DNA from: Pirellulales bacterium
GTDB lineage: Bacteria > Planctomycetota > Planctomycetia > Pirellulales > JANQPP01
DNA length: 64,000 nucleotides
Assembly: GCA_028289405.1 (NCBI GenBank)
Contig: JANQPP010000135.1
Location: 1 to 64,000 of the forward strand
Direction of reading: 5' to 3'
Shown here: in pieces, positions 25,772 through 36,100 of the stretch
Layout of the letters: the number at the start of each line of letters is the position of its first letter
Numbering within the stretch: position 1 is the stretch's first letter
The notes under the pieces: generated by a model
What the model saw: the letters and a program-made list of their open reading frames with translations, nothing else
The model's database searches: none
Told to the model about the DNA's origin: nothing
Made by a program: the position numbers and the translations under genes

Positions 25772-26911
25772 TTACCCCGTCAACGCCAGGTTGTCTCGAT
25801 GCACGACTTCATGATACGGGCAGTGTCCCAATACGCCCGTGATTTGTTCGGTCCGCAAGCCCACGATCCGAGCTAGCTCCTGAGCCGCGTAGTTCGTCAG
25901 TCCTCGGGCGATTTCCGTTCCCTGCGCGTCACGCAAGCTTACGACGTCCCCCTTTTCGAACTCGCCAGTGACTTGAACCAACCCGATCGGCAACAGGCTG
26001 CGGCCTTGCTCACGGACGGCCCTGACGGCGCCCTCGTCGAGTCGCAGGTTGCCTTTGGGCCGCGCCGTGAAGCCAATCCAACGTTTTCGCGACGCTACCG
26101 TGGACCGCTGTGCCGTGATCAGCGTGCCTACGGTGTCCCCATGCAAAATGCTAGACACAATATTTGCTTGGTGTCCGTTGGCGATGATCACGTTTTCCCC
26201 AGCGGCCGTCGCCATGCGGGCAGCGGCCAATTTGCTGGCCATGCCCCCCTTGCTCAGTTCTTGGGCCCCATCACGAGCCAGCGCCAGCACCGAATCGTCG
26301 AGGTGCGTTACCGTGGAGATAACTTGTGATGATGGATCGGCTGGATCGCCGTCATACAGGCCGTTCACATCGGAGAGCAAAATCAACAGAGGAGCGCGGA
26401 GCAGATTGGTCACCATGGCCGCCAGGTGATCATTGTCGCCGAATGTCGTAGCCAACTCTTCCACGCTGACGGTATCATTCTCATTGATGACGGGAATCGC
26501 TCCCAACTCCAGTAGGCGGAGCAAAGTATTCCGCACGTTCAGATATCGCGTGCGGTCGTTCAAATCTTCGGCAGTGAGCAGGACTTGAGCCGCGAGGCTG
26601 CCTAGCCGATGCAATGCCCGGTCATAAGCCTGCACGAGGTAAGATTGCCCCACTGCCGCGACGGCTTGTAGACGCGCCACGTCCGTGGGACGAGTGGCGA
26701 TTTGGAGCCGCCCCATACCGGCCCCCACGGCACCGGAACTTACCAAGACAACTTTTCGGCCACTGGCGCGGGTAGCATGCAGGTCTTCCGCGAGCGTGGC
26801 CACACGTGCTTCGTCAAGCTGTCCCGAAGGGGTCGTGAGCACTCGAGTGCCGACCTTCACTACCAGCAAACGGGCCTCGGCGGCAATCTCCTGACGCAAG
26901 AGGTCCATCAT
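25772..26911 (-). CDS. proB: Glutamate 5-kinase with PUA domain
   Basis: Phosphorylates glutamate in the first step of proline synthesis. The 379-residue protein has the amino-acid kinase motifs VVKVGTRVL, VSSGAVGAGM, PVINENDTVSVEE and FGDNDHLAAMV; the substrate-binding MASKLAAARMA follows. The C-terminal 100 residues (DEGAVRAVREQGRSLLPIGL, then GDVVSLRD) form a PUA domain, often a site for proline feedback control. The start ATG overlaps the trmB stop (ATGA). The next proline-pathway gene, proA, is not in the run. Confidence 0.95.
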   Translation of the reverse strand: MMDLLRQEIAAEARLLVVKVGTRVLTTPSGQLDEARVATLAEDLHATRASGRKVVLVSSGAVGAGMGRLQIATRPTDVARLQAVAAVGQSYLVQAYDRALHRLGSLAAQVLLTAEDLNDRTRYLNVRNTLLRLLELGAIPVINENDTVSVEELATTFGDNDHLAAMVTNLLRAPLLILLSDVNGLYDGDPADPSSQVISTVTHLDDSVLALARDGAQELSKGGMASKLAAARMATAAGENVIIANGHQANIVSSILHGDTVGTLITAQRSTVASRKRWIGFTARPKGNLRLDEGAVRAVREQGRSLLPIGLVQVTGEFEKGDVVSLRDAQGTEIARGLTNYAAQELARIVGLRTEQITGVLGHCPYHEVVHRDNLALTG

Positions 26912-27660
26912 ACGCGACGTTCCACTGACAAAGGGCCCGTGGAAGCGAAGTATTTCGGCTCTCGGTTTACCGCTGGCCGTGAATTGACGTCTTCGCGGTC
27001 GTTTTGGTTGGCATCCACTGAGGGCTTTTCGAACTCCGCGCGGAAGATCTTCGCCTGCTCCTTCCGTTTTTTGCGTTCAAAATGCGTACGATAGTCCAGA
27101 TCGTGGGCCGGAGCGTTTTCCGGAACGGCAATCGGGCCCCGCAAGGTGGTCGCTTGCGACAGGATCTCTAGGCTTTCCTGGAAATAGGCTTCCACATCCG
27201 TCCAAAAGACCAGCCGGCCCGAAGGGACCAGAATGCGTTCGACTTGTCGCAGGAATTCGGCGGCCATGATGCGGCGTTTGTGATGCCGAGCTTTCCACCA
27301 GGGATCTGGGAAATAGATGTGTACGCGATGCACGGAACTTTTTTCCATGAAATGCTGCACCAAACGCCGTGCGTCGCCGTGTAGCATGCATGCATTCTTC
27401 AAGCCACTCCGCGCCAGGCCCGCCGCCGCGAATTTCGCATATTTTCCGGCGACCTCGATGCCAACAAAATTGTGTTCAGCACAAGCCTCGGCGGCGTTTC
27501 GCAGAAACAGGCCCTTGCCACTGCCGATCTCCAGTTCCAAGGGTTGTGTGCAAGAAAAGATTTCCAGCGGCGTCCAGGCACTTTCATTTTCGGGCAATTC
27601 ATGAAAATGCCGCGAAAGATCGAGTTCCGGATCGATTTTGCGTAAAGCACGACGTCCCAT
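26908..27660 (-). CDS. trmB: tRNA (guanine-N7-)-methyltransferase
   Basis: Methylates G46 of tRNA at N7 using SAM. The 250-residue frame starts at MGRRALRKIDPELDL; a longer open frame continues upstream through the rhomboid gene in another phase and is not coding. The SAM site is LELEIGSGKGLFL, followed by FVGIEVAGKYAKFAAAGL. The tRNA-binding and catalytic stretch HIYFPDPWWKARHHKRRI is the family signature. A polar C-terminal tail of about 40 residues extends beyond the usual end. Coupled to proB by a four-base overlap and 60 bases downstream of the rhomboid gene. Confidence 0.95.
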   Translation of the reverse strand: MGRRALRKIDPELDLSRHFHELPENESAWTPLEIFSCTQPLELEIGSGKGLFLRNAAEACAEHNFVGIEVAGKYAKFAAAGLARSGLKNACMLHGDARRLVQHFMEKSSVHRVHIYFPDPWWKARHHKRRIMAAEFLRQVERILVPSGRLVFWTDVEAYFQESLEILSQATTLRGPIAVPENAPAHDLDYRTHFERKKRKEQAKIFRAEFEKPSVDANQNDREDVNSRPAVNREPKYFASTGPLSVERRV

Positions 27661-27719
27661 GCAGACGGTTCTTTCGGAACGGGCGGAAAATGAGGTATCG
27701 GGCGCGGCGAGCGACCAAG

Positions 27720-28523
27720 TCACCAGGATACTGGCCAGTCCTCTTCCCCGGAACCGGCGACCGCGTTTTGCATCGCGGTCAGCAGTGGCATGAGTAGCAT
27801 GCCGGCTAGAAATCCTCCGATATGTGCCCACCAGGCCACGCCACCATTCATGCCCAAACGGATCGCGCCAAGCCCTTCCAGCAATTGTTCCACGAACCAA
27901 AATCCCAACACGAGCAGAGCGGGTAAGTCCACCACGGTAATCAGGATGAACAAGAAGACCACGCAACGCACCGACGCGGTGGGAAATGCCACGGCGTAGG
28001 CCCCCAGCGCGGCGGCCACGGCACCACTCGCGCCAATGACGGGCACGCTGCTTTGTGCGGCAAAGCCCCAATGGCTAAAAGTAGCGATGAGCCCGCCCAG
28101 AAAATAGAAACCCAGGAAGAGGAAATGCCCCAGGCGGTCTTCGACATTGTTGCCGAAGATCAGCAGAAACCACATATTCCCGCCCAGATGCAGCAGGCTG
28201 CCGTGCAAGAACAGCGTGGTGATAAAAGAGGTTAGAATCTCTCCCCGGTCCGCGGGCAATTGGATCACTCTTTTGCGCAAAGGCCGGACGGGCAAGAACA
28301 TCTGCTCCGCTCGGGGCGTGAGATCCACCGTCACCTTGACTTGTGGATCGAAAAGCTGTGCCACACGCTTGGGAACGAAACGTCGCCGAGCCAGGATCTC
28401 CGCTTGCCGCGTTGGTTCCTGGCCGCCTAGCCAGAAGAATAACAGGACGTTGACACCCACGATTGTGTACGTCACGAAAGGAAACCGCGTCGTGGGCACA
28501 TTGTCTCGGAATGGAAAAATCAT
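27720..28523 (-). CDS. Rhomboid-family intramembrane serine protease
   Basis: A 267-residue multi-span protease. The catalytic serine lies in VIGASGAVAAALGAY and the catalytic His in WWAHIGGFLAG; the oxyanion Asn region is LHLGGNMWFLLIFG. The segment between TM1 and TM2 is long (about 90 residues), and includes a charged stretch rich in Arg, as in several planctomycete and actinobacterial rhomboids. It would cut within membrane segments of client proteins. Same-strand run with a fabZ-like gene upstream and trmB downstream. Confidence 0.93.
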   Translation of the reverse strand: MIFPFRDNVPTTRFPFVTYTIVGVNVLLFFWLGGQEPTRQAEILARRRFVPKRVAQLFDPQVKVTVDLTPRAEQMFLPVRPLRKRVIQLPADRGEILTSFITTLFLHGSLLHLGGNMWFLLIFGNNVEDRLGHFLFLGFYFLGGLIATFSHWGFAAQSSVPVIGASGAVAAALGAYAVAFPTASVRCVVFLFILITVVDLPALLVLGFWFVEQLLEGLGAIRLGMNGGVAWWAHIGGFLAGMLLMPLLTAMQNAVAGSGEEDWPVSW

Positions 28524-28629
28524 GAATATCTACCGAAGCGCCGAGCCCGCGCGTCGCTCGAATATCGTGCACCGGTGGCCGTGAAGTCGCGGGCCGCAAA
28601 TCACAAGGCCCAACGATATCAATTCCAAC

Positions 28630-29190
28630 CTAATTCTCGGATGAGGATGGGTTTGCCAAGGGGATGTCGTCGGGCAGGGCGATTCCCTTGATCGTGCCGT
28701 CCACGACGAGCGAGTCGCCCACGAATCCTTGAAACTGGCTGACAACCATCGCTCCTCGTCGAATTTTGACGAGTTTTCCTACAATGACCAAACGGTCTCC
28801 GGGTACGACGGGTTCGCGAAAGCGGACATCCTCGATGCCTCCAAACCCGACGACTTTCGCTCCGAATAGATCGAGCTTCTGGGTGTAATAGCAACAGAGT
28901 TGCGCCGCCGCTTCGCACATCAGCACGCCTGGCATGATGGGCATGCCCGGCATGTGTCCCCGGACCCAGAATTCTTCGCGTGTGATGTCCTTGTAGCCGG
29001 CGCACAAAAACTGATCCAGGTCCTCATGGATGATTGCCGTAAGCTGTTCCATTTCATAGCGTTGCGGGTTGCACCGACGGATCTCTTCGATATCCGCCAC
29101 GATATTTTGATGATCCAGCGTGGAAGGATCGAGCAACAACGATTTACCAGCCACTAGGCAAATCCCCACACGGAATAACTTTGCATCCAA
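28630..29190 (-). CDS. FabZ/FabA-like hotdog-fold dehydratase
   Basis: A 186-residue hotdog-fold protein of the 3-hydroxyacyl-ACP dehydratase family. The active-site helix reads GHMPGMPIMPGVLMCEAAAQ, keeping the catalytic His and acidic residue of FabZ, with Met for the usual Phe after the His. Other family strands: IEDVRFREPVVPGDRLVIVG and VKIRRGAMVVSQFQG. It would dehydrate acyl-ACP intermediates, but planctomycetes often carry extra members of unclear role. The start is uncertain: roughly 25 residues before LLLDPSTLDH may not be translated. Leads a minus-strand run to the rhomboid, trmB and proB genes. Confidence 0.85.
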   Translation of the reverse strand: MDAKLFRVGICLVAGKSLLLDPSTLDHQNIVADIEEIRRCNPQRYEMEQLTAIIHEDLDQFLCAGYKDITREEFWVRGHMPGMPIMPGVLMCEAAAQLCCYYTQKLDLFGAKVVGFGGIEDVRFREPVVPGDRLVIVGKLVKIRRGAMVVSQFQGFVGDSLVVDGTIKGIALPDDIPLANPSSSEN

Positions 29191-29327
29191 CTATTTCAGC
29201 TTACCGACCTGAATTGTACCTGTGCCTAGGTAGTACCTCAACCGAAGGAAGCGGTTGGCACGGCCTTGTGATGTGAAGTCGAAACACTCGGAAGCCGACG
29301 AAACTCCTTCCTGGTAGGGCAATTGCG

Positions 29328-29356
29328 TTGACAACCGCCGGTGCGACTCGTAGGCT
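29328..29356 (+). promoter_or_regulatory. Sigma-70-like promoter upstream of rnc
   Basis: TTGACA (29328-29333), a 17-base spacer and TAGGCT (29351-29356). The -35 element is perfect; the -10 matches TATAAT at three positions. Transcription would begin some 75 bases before the rnc ATG. Confidence 0.45.
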
Positions 29357-29438
29357 TTTACAGAATATTACTCCCGCCTTGGCTCGGCTCTTGCACTCCC
29401 CGGTCCATCTCCGCTGCATCGGTTATTAGGTCTTATTC

Positions 29439-30176
29439 ATGAGCAACGCCACCCAACTCCAGGACCAACCAGAAATTGAGGCCCGATTCCAGGAATGCGA
29501 AGACAGAATCTCGTATCAATTTTCGGACCGGAGTTTGCTTAAGGCGGCTCTTACCCATGCTTCTAGTGCCGAACACCGTCTTGCTTCGAATGAACGCCTC
29601 GAATTTCTGGGTGATGCCATCCTGGGAACCATTGTCTGCGAGCGGCTTTTCCAGCGGTTTCCGGAGTACCTGGAAGGTGAACTGACGCGAATTAAATCAA
29701 TCGTCGTGAGCCGGGCGACGTGTGCCAAGTTGGCACGCAGGCTGGGTATGCAGGAATTGCTCATCCTGGGAAAGGGCATGGCCACGCATCCGACCGTCCC
29801 TGCCTCACTTCTGTCGGATGTGTTCGAAGCCCTGCTGGGCGCGATTTATCTCGACGGGGGTATCGAGGCGGCGCGCCGGTTCACTTTGGAACATGTTGAC
29901 GCCGAAATCGAACGCGCCGCGGGCAGCGCCGCAGGCGGGAACTATAAATCCTTACTGCAAGAACGTGCCCAGCGGGAAAACGGGGCCACGCCGATTTATC
30001 AATTGCTGGACGAAAAGGGGCCCGACCACAGCAAGTGCTTCAAGATCGCCGCCCAAATTGGCAATACGGCTTTTCCGCCGGCATGGGGCAGCAACAAGAA
30101 AGAAGCCGAGCAACGGGCCGCGCTGAACGCACTGTGCGACCTCCAGGGCGAAGACCTGCCGTATCCATCGGAATGA
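29439..30176 (+). CDS. rnc: Ribonuclease III
   Basis: Cleaves double-stranded RNA during rRNA and mRNA maturation. The 245-residue protein has the catalytic signature NERLEFLGDAIL (E52-D59), a second acidic pair in LSDVFEALLGAIYLDGG, and a C-terminal dsRNA-binding domain (YKSLLQERAQREN, then SNKKEAEQRAALNALCDL). The start ATG gives MSNATQLQDQPEIEARFQEC, with the first 15 residues variable. A promoter-like sequence lies upstream and a hairpin follows 125 bases past the stop. Confidence 0.96.
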   Translation: MSNATQLQDQPEIEARFQECEDRISYQFSDRSLLKAALTHASSAEHRLASNERLEFLGDAILGTIVCERLFQRFPEYLEGELTRIKSIVVSRATCAKLARRLGMQELLILGKGMATHPTVPASLLSDVFEALLGAIYLDGGIEAARRFTLEHVDAEIERAAGSAAGGNYKSLLQERAQRENGATPIYQLLDEKGPDHSKCFKIAAQIGNTAFPPAWGSNKKEAEQRAALNALCDLQGEDLPYPSE

Positions 30177-30300
30177 ACCTGTGTTCGTGCCGGAATCCCG
30201 CATCTTTCTTGCGGACTTTGCCTAAAATGTCCATAATTTAGATTAGGTTTGCCTGCGATGGCACTTCATCGGGTTGATGCATCCATGCGTCGCCAGCCGA

Positions 30301-30319
30301 GGCGCTAAAACATAGCGCC
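30301..30319 (+). terminator. Hairpin between rnc and the cytochrome-like gene
   Basis: GGCGCTA (30301-30307) and TAGCGCC (30313-30319) pair perfectly around AAACA. It follows rnc by 125 bases and lies in the leader of the next gene, so it may be a terminator or a 5' UTR structure. No T run follows; a second weak stem (CCTCA/TGAGG) lies at 30337-30359. Confidence 0.4.
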
Positions 30320-30422
30320 AAAGTGGATGGAGTTGTCCTCAGGATAAACCTCCGTGAGGCCGGCAGTTTACTGGCCTCCAGCCCGCTTTTTTCCCACCTC
30401 AACTTCAACGAAAGGCGAGACG

Positions 30423-32912
30423 ATGCGCTTTTCTTTCTGGCAACTGCTGGGACTTACCGCAGCCATGATTTTGTGCATGGAGATGCGAGCTTTCCACGCC
30501 AGAGCGGCTGACGAACTGGTGACCTCTCCATTGCCCACGATCGAGTCTCTGAAGTTTGAATTGGCGATAGGCAAGGATGCCGTCATCTTGCAAGGCGCCG
30601 ACGCAAGAGCACAACTGCTGGTAACTGGTATGACCTCTGATGGCCGCTCCCGCGATATGACCCACGCCGTGGCCTACAAAGTCGACGCGGAAGGAGTCAT
30701 CGATATTTCCGAAGGATATGCCGTTCCCCTCGCGGACGGACAAGTGCACGTCCGAGCCACGTATGAGGATGTCGCCTCCGCGGAAATCACCGTACAAGTG
30801 GCCGATCAGGAGGCGAATCTCCCTCTTAATTTCCCGAACCAAGTCGTGCCCATTTTCACGAAGTTCGGCTGCAATGGAGGGGGATGCCACGGTAAATCCG
30901 GAGGTCAAAACGGCTTTCGCCTGTCGCTACTTGGTTTCGAACCTACCGAGGATTTTGAGTACTTGGTCCGTGAAGGGCGCGGTCGAAGGCTCTTCCCAGC
31001 GGCTCCGGATCAAAGCCTGCTGCTGGTCAAGGCGACGGGACAGCTTCCTCACGGAGGGGGTGCCCGGATCACGCCCGAATCGTATGAGTATTCCATCCTG
31101 CGTCGCTGGATCGCGCAAGGCATGCCGTACGGCCAGCCGGATGACCCATTCATCGAACGCATCGAAGTGTTTCCCCGTGAACGGACCTTGAAACCGGGTG
31201 AAATCCAGCAATTGGTGGTCATCGCCCACTACAGCGACGGCGAACGTCAAGATGTCACGCGGATGGCGCAATTTGAACCTAACGACTTGGACATGGCCGA
31301 AGTCAACGAGCATGGCCATGTCTCCGTGAGTGAACGGGCGGGAACGGTCGCGGTGATGGCTCGTTTTCAGGGACATGTGGACGTGTTTAATGCGTTCATT
31401 CCTTTGGGCATTCCATTTAGTGAAGACGTGCTACCGCCAGTAAATTTCGTGGACGAGTTGGTCTTTTCCAACTTGCGCCGTCTGGGGCTACCTCCCTCAC
31501 CCCTGTGCGACGACGCCACGTTCGTGCGGCGGGTCACGCTGGATGTGGCAGGCCGTATTCCAACCGCCGAGGAGACGCACCGCTTCCTGGCGGACGAAGA
31601 TCCCGAAAAACGGAGCCGATGGATTGAGGAGTTGCTGGCGAGCGCGGACTACGCCAATTCCTTTGCCAACAAATGGAGCGCGCTATTACGGAATCGCCGC
31701 CGGGACGATGCGGACCGCCGCGGCGCGTACGCAATGCACGCCTGGATTCGTGACAGCTTGCTGGAAAATAAGCCTTACGATGATTTTGTCCGCCAAATTC
31801 TCGCGGCGTCTGGTGGGGTCGAGGAGCATCCCCCGGTCGTGTGGTACCGCGCGGTACGGCAAACACACGAACAGGCCGAGGATACGGCCCAACTCTTCCT
31901 GGGCCTGCGTTTGCAATGCGCTCGGTGCCATCACCATCCTTTCGAGAAATGGAGCCAGGACGATTATTACGGCATGGCCGCATTCTTTTCCCGCTTGGCT
32001 CGAAAACCCGGGGATAGGCGGAGCGAGGATCGGATTTTCCACCGCCCCGGCAAAGCGGGCGCGACCAACCCCAAACATGGCGAGCGTCTGCTCCCCACCG
32101 CTCTAGGCGGGGAGGCATTGGATTTGCCACCGGAAGAAGATCCACGCCATCGCCTCGTGGACTGGATGTCGGCCCCGGAAAATCCGTTCTTCGCGCCGGC
32201 TGTGGTAAACCGGTACTGGAAGCATTTTTTTAACCGAGGGCTGATCGAACCCGAGGATGATATGCGGGTGACGAACCCGCCCACGAATCCGGAACTGTTG
32301 GCGGCGCTTTCGGAACACTTCATCGCTAGCGGCTTCGATTTGAAGCAGCTCGTGCGGACCATCTGTAATTCTCATGCTTATCAGTTGAGCTCCGAACCCA
32401 ACGACTATAACGCCAAGGATAGCCAGAACTTTTCTCGCTATTATCCGCGCAGACTGACCGCTGAAGTGTTGCTGGACACCATTGATGAGGTGACCGCTTG
32501 TCACACTTCCTTTTCCGGGTTGCCCACGGGAATCCGCTCCATGGAAATCCCCGATAGCAGTAGCGCCACATACTTTCTACAGGTCTTCGGTCGTCCGGAA
32601 GGGAACAGCGCCTGCGAATGCGAGCGTTCTAATTTAGCGACGTTGGCGCAAACTCTGCATCTCCTCAATTCCCAGGAGGTACAGGACAAAGTAACGGCGG
32701 AGAATGGCACGGTGGCCATGCTGGCTGATGGAGATAGCCCGTTGGATCAACGCATCTCCGGGCTCTATCTGCGGGTTTATTCTCGGCAGCCCACGCAAGA
32801 GGAATTGGCCGTCGCGCGATCCCACGTAACTCAAACCTCCTCCACGCGGCAAGGCATCGAAGATTTAATGTGGGCTCTGCTGAATACCAAGGAATTCCTC
32901 TTTAATCATTGA
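30423..32912 (+). CDS. DUF1549/DUF1553 planctomycete cytochrome-like protein with Ig-like domains
   Basis: An 829-residue exported protein. Signal peptide (about 1-30, RFSFWQLLGLTAAMILCME). Then a bacterial Ig-like domain (LKFELAIGKDAVILQGADAR), a heme-type motif CNGGGCH near residue 156 with unusual CX4CH spacing, a second Ig-like domain (IEVFPRERTLKPGEIQQLV), DUF1549 (FVRRVTLDVAGRIPTAEE), a standard CARCHHHPFEKW motif, and DUF1553 (PAVVNRYWKHFFNRGLIEPE). The family is a large planctomycete paralogue group, usually paired with a DUF1501 protein, which is absent here. Role in envelope redox or polymer breakdown is hypothesised only. The ATG follows AAAGGCGAG. Confidence 0.9.
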   Translation: MRFSFWQLLGLTAAMILCMEMRAFHARAADELVTSPLPTIESLKFELAIGKDAVILQGADARAQLLVTGMTSDGRSRDMTHAVAYKVDAEGVIDISEGYAVPLADGQVHVRATYEDVASAEITVQVADQEANLPLNFPNQVVPIFTKFGCNGGGCHGKSGGQNGFRLSLLGFEPTEDFEYLVREGRGRRLFPAAPDQSLLLVKATGQLPHGGGARITPESYEYSILRRWIAQGMPYGQPDDPFIERIEVFPRERTLKPGEIQQLVVIAHYSDGERQDVTRMAQFEPNDLDMAEVNEHGHVSVSERAGTVAVMARFQGHVDVFNAFIPLGIPFSEDVLPPVNFVDELVFSNLRRLGLPPSPLCDDATFVRRVTLDVAGRIPTAEETHRFLADEDPEKRSRWIEELLASADYANSFANKWSALLRNRRRDDADRRGAYAMHAWIRDSLLENKPYDDFVRQILAASGGVEEHPPVVWYRAVRQTHEQAEDTAQLFLGLRLQCARCHHHPFEKWSQDDYYGMAAFFSRLARKPGDRRSEDRIFHRPGKAGATNPKHGERLLPTALGGEALDLPPEEDPRHRLVDWMSAPENPFFAPAVVNRYWKHFFNRGLIEPEDDMRVTNPPTNPELLAALSEHFIASGFDLKQLVRTICNSHAYQLSSEPNDYNAKDSQNFSRYYPRRLTAEVLLDTIDEVTACHTSFSGLPTGIRSMEIPDSSSATYFLQVFGRPEGNSACECERSNLATLAQTLHLLNSQEVQDKVTAENGTVAMLADGDSPLDQRISGLYLRVYSRQPTQEELAVARSHVTQTSSTRQGIEDLMWALLNTKEFLFNH

Positions 32913-33066
32913 CTCGCCCAGCAATTCGAAGTTTCCTATTCATGAGGAGGCTCGCGAGACACCATGTCCTTGACAACGCGCTTTCCGTGAATCTCCCTCC
33001 AAGTAGTGTTTAATCCCACCTTTCCTGTAAACCTGCTTTTCGGGCGGGTCACTCATCCTTGTGCAA

Positions 33067-33088
33067 GCCATCTAAACTTTCAGATGGC
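33067..33088 (+). promoter_or_regulatory. Leader hairpin before the PPC-domain gene
   Basis: GCCATCT (33067-33073) pairs with AGATGGC (33082-33088) around an 8-base loop, 29 bases before the ATG. It may be an upstream terminator, an mRNA stability element or a translation control. Nothing further can be said. Confidence 0.4.
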
Positions 33089-33117
33089 GAAAAGAACCAC
33101 GGCCAGGAGCCAATGAC

Positions 33118-36100
33118 ATGACCTTGCGCAGCTTCTGGAATCGCTCAGCCACCAATAGGATTTGGCTGCTACTAGGCATCGTCATGGGTTTGGCGGTCCG
33201 AGCACCTTCTCCACTAGACGCCGCCTTGCCCGAGGCGCGCCTCTCGGCAATTTTTCCCTTGGGCGGCGCTCCGGGGACTGAGGTGGAACTAGTCTGCGTA
33301 GGCACCGATCTCGACGAGGCCAAGCAGCTTTTGTTTTCCCACCCTGGCATTCGTGGTGAATTACGCACCCGGCCACCCGAGCCGTATGAAGATGGACCGC
33401 AAACGGTGCCGGGGCAATTTAAGGTAAGCATCGCCGAGGACGTCCCGCCCGGCATTTATGAAGTGCGGTCCGTGGGGTTCTTCGGAGCATCCAATCCGCG
33501 TCTGTTTGCTGTGTGGCCGGAATCGAGTGTGCGCGAAGGCGAGCCGAATGACACGGCCGATCAGGCACAACTTTTGAAAATCCCCTGCGTGGTGGAAGGG
33601 CGCAGCGATCGCGCCACGGATGTCGATGTGTTCACGGTCGAATTACGTCTCGGTCAACAAATCGTCGTGGATTGCGTGGCCCAACAGTTGGATTCACGAA
33701 TGGATGCCACGCTTGTGCTCCACGACCCGTCTGGTAGGGAAGTGGCCCGTGGCCGTAGTCTGCGGGGGCGAGACGCATGCATCGCTTACACTGCGAGTGT
33801 GGAAGGTACGCACCGATTGGTCGTGAATGACTTTGTTTACGAGGGTGGAGAAGAATACCCTTATCGCCTGCGCGTGAGCATGCGCCCCCACGTGGAGTTC
33901 GTCGTGCCGCCGGTCGTCGTTCCCGGAAAAATCAGCCGGCACGAATTGTTCGGCCACCATCTTCCCGGTGGAACGCCCTGCTCGGAATTTCCCTCGAAAG
34001 GTAGCCCATGGGAATCGTGCGAAGTCGAGATTTTCATGCCAGCCCAAGGGCTGATTGATCCCTCGCGGCAATGCTTGTTGCGTCGGCCCGGAGACTTATT
34101 GGCCGAAGCATTCGCGTATCGCTTGAAAACTCCTCGGGGCTTTTCCAACGCCGTCTGGCTCGGTGTTGTTGACTCACCGCCGGTCGCCGAAATGGAGCCC
34201 AACGATTCGGTGGAGGCGGCCCAAGTTATTGAGCCGCCCGGCTATTGGCATGGCCGGTTCTCGTCAAGCCGCGACGTGGATTGGTTCGTGTTCGAGGCGC
34301 GGGCTGGGCAGGCCTATTGGATGGAAGTGACGTCGCACCGTTGGGGAAAAGCCAGTGACCCGTTCCTCTCGGTAAAACGCATCATGGGCAACAAGGACGG
34401 CCAACTTCGATTGCGAAACGTGGCCGCAGCCGATGACATCGCCCTGGAAACAGGCAATCGTGTTTTTCCCATCGAGTCGCGGGACGCGCGGTTGCGTTTC
34501 GAGGCGCCCGAATCGGGCCGCTACGCGATTCATCTCCGTAACCAGTCGGCACAAGATGATCCCGGCTTGACATACGTACTTTCCGTGCTGCCGGAACAGC
34601 CTGATTTCCGGCTATTTGCCCATCCCCGCTTTCAGGATAGCACGGATCAGAATGCCCCAGCCGAATTGCGGCAGCTTCATTTGCGCCGGGGAAGTACCGT
34701 GGCAATCACGGTGGATGTCGATCGGCGCCACGGCTTCCAAGGCGAAATCTCGGTGAACGTCCAAGGGCTGCCGCCTGGCGTACGAAGTGACGCAATCATC
34801 ATCCCTCCCGGTGGCAACTCCGGCATGCTGGTCCTGGAATGCGGCAATAACGCTCCCGCCGCGACGGCGAATCTCCGGATACAAGGCACCGCACGCATCG
34901 GAAACGGCACGGTCACCCACGAAGCGAAGTACGGGACCCTCGTATTTCCGGCTCGTCCGAATGACCGAAACGCGCCACGCCCCGTGGTCCGCGTATGCTC
35001 CGGCTTGGAATTGACGGTGAGCGATGCGGAAGCCTCACCCACGCGGATCAATTTGGACGGTGATGGCAAGGAAACATTCCGCGTCGTGCGCCACGGCACG
35101 CTCGAAATTCCTGTATCCCTGGAGCGTCCGGAGGGCCACGAGGCGGAAGTGAATTTCACCGCCGTCGGTTTGCCCCCAGCGATTGAAGCCCAGCCTTTGA
35201 AGGTGTCGGGAAAAGAGGCCACGGGAAAGCTAACGCTCACCGCCAAGGACAATTCCCCCTCGGGGCATTTCTCGTTTCACGTGATGGCCAGCGGAAATTT
35301 CCCCTATCGGCGGAATCTTGCCGCCGCACAGCGGGGGGAAACCCGCCATAAAAAGCTCACGGAGACCGTCTCCCGGTGGGAAGCTGAAGAAAAATCCAAA
35401 ACAAAACAAGCTCAAGAAGTCTCCGCTGCTTTGGAAAAACATCGGGCGAATCACGCCGAGGCCGCACAAAGAGAGAACTCCCTACGAAACGCCGCACAAG
35501 TTCTGCGTGACCGCGCGCGGGAATCCGCTGACGAGCATGAAACTGCCCAACAGGCTTTGCAAGTCGCAATGGCCCGAGCGGAAGCCGCCGAGAAACAGGC
35601 CCAAGCGGCTCAAGCTGCCGCTGCTGAAGCCAACGATGCGCAAGCGCAGGCGCAACAGGTACTGGAGGCGATTGCCGGCGAGGTCAAATCACGCGAGGAG
35701 CAACTTAACAAAGTCGAAACAGAAACCACGCGGCTGAAACAAGACTTGGAAGCGGCCAGGAAAGCCTTGGAACAACTTGCGAAAACGGCCCAGCAAGCCA
35801 AGGAAGCCGCCACATCTCGCGACGTCCCGCTCGTCGTGCATTCGCCAACCGCTCGGTTACACGTATTGCCCACGCCTTGGAAGCTAACGGGCATTCCCCC
35901 TGTTATCGAATTATGGCCAGGCGACAAAGTTCGCATCCCGTTCGCCGTCGAGCGTATCGCTTCCACGGATCAACCGTTTACGCTTCATTTGCAATTACCC
36001 GACGAAGCCGGCCCGATCACTTCTGAAGCGATCACGGTGGATCCCGACATGGACGAATCCGAGTTAATCATCCAATTGGGGTCGGACCCTTCCGAGGAAG

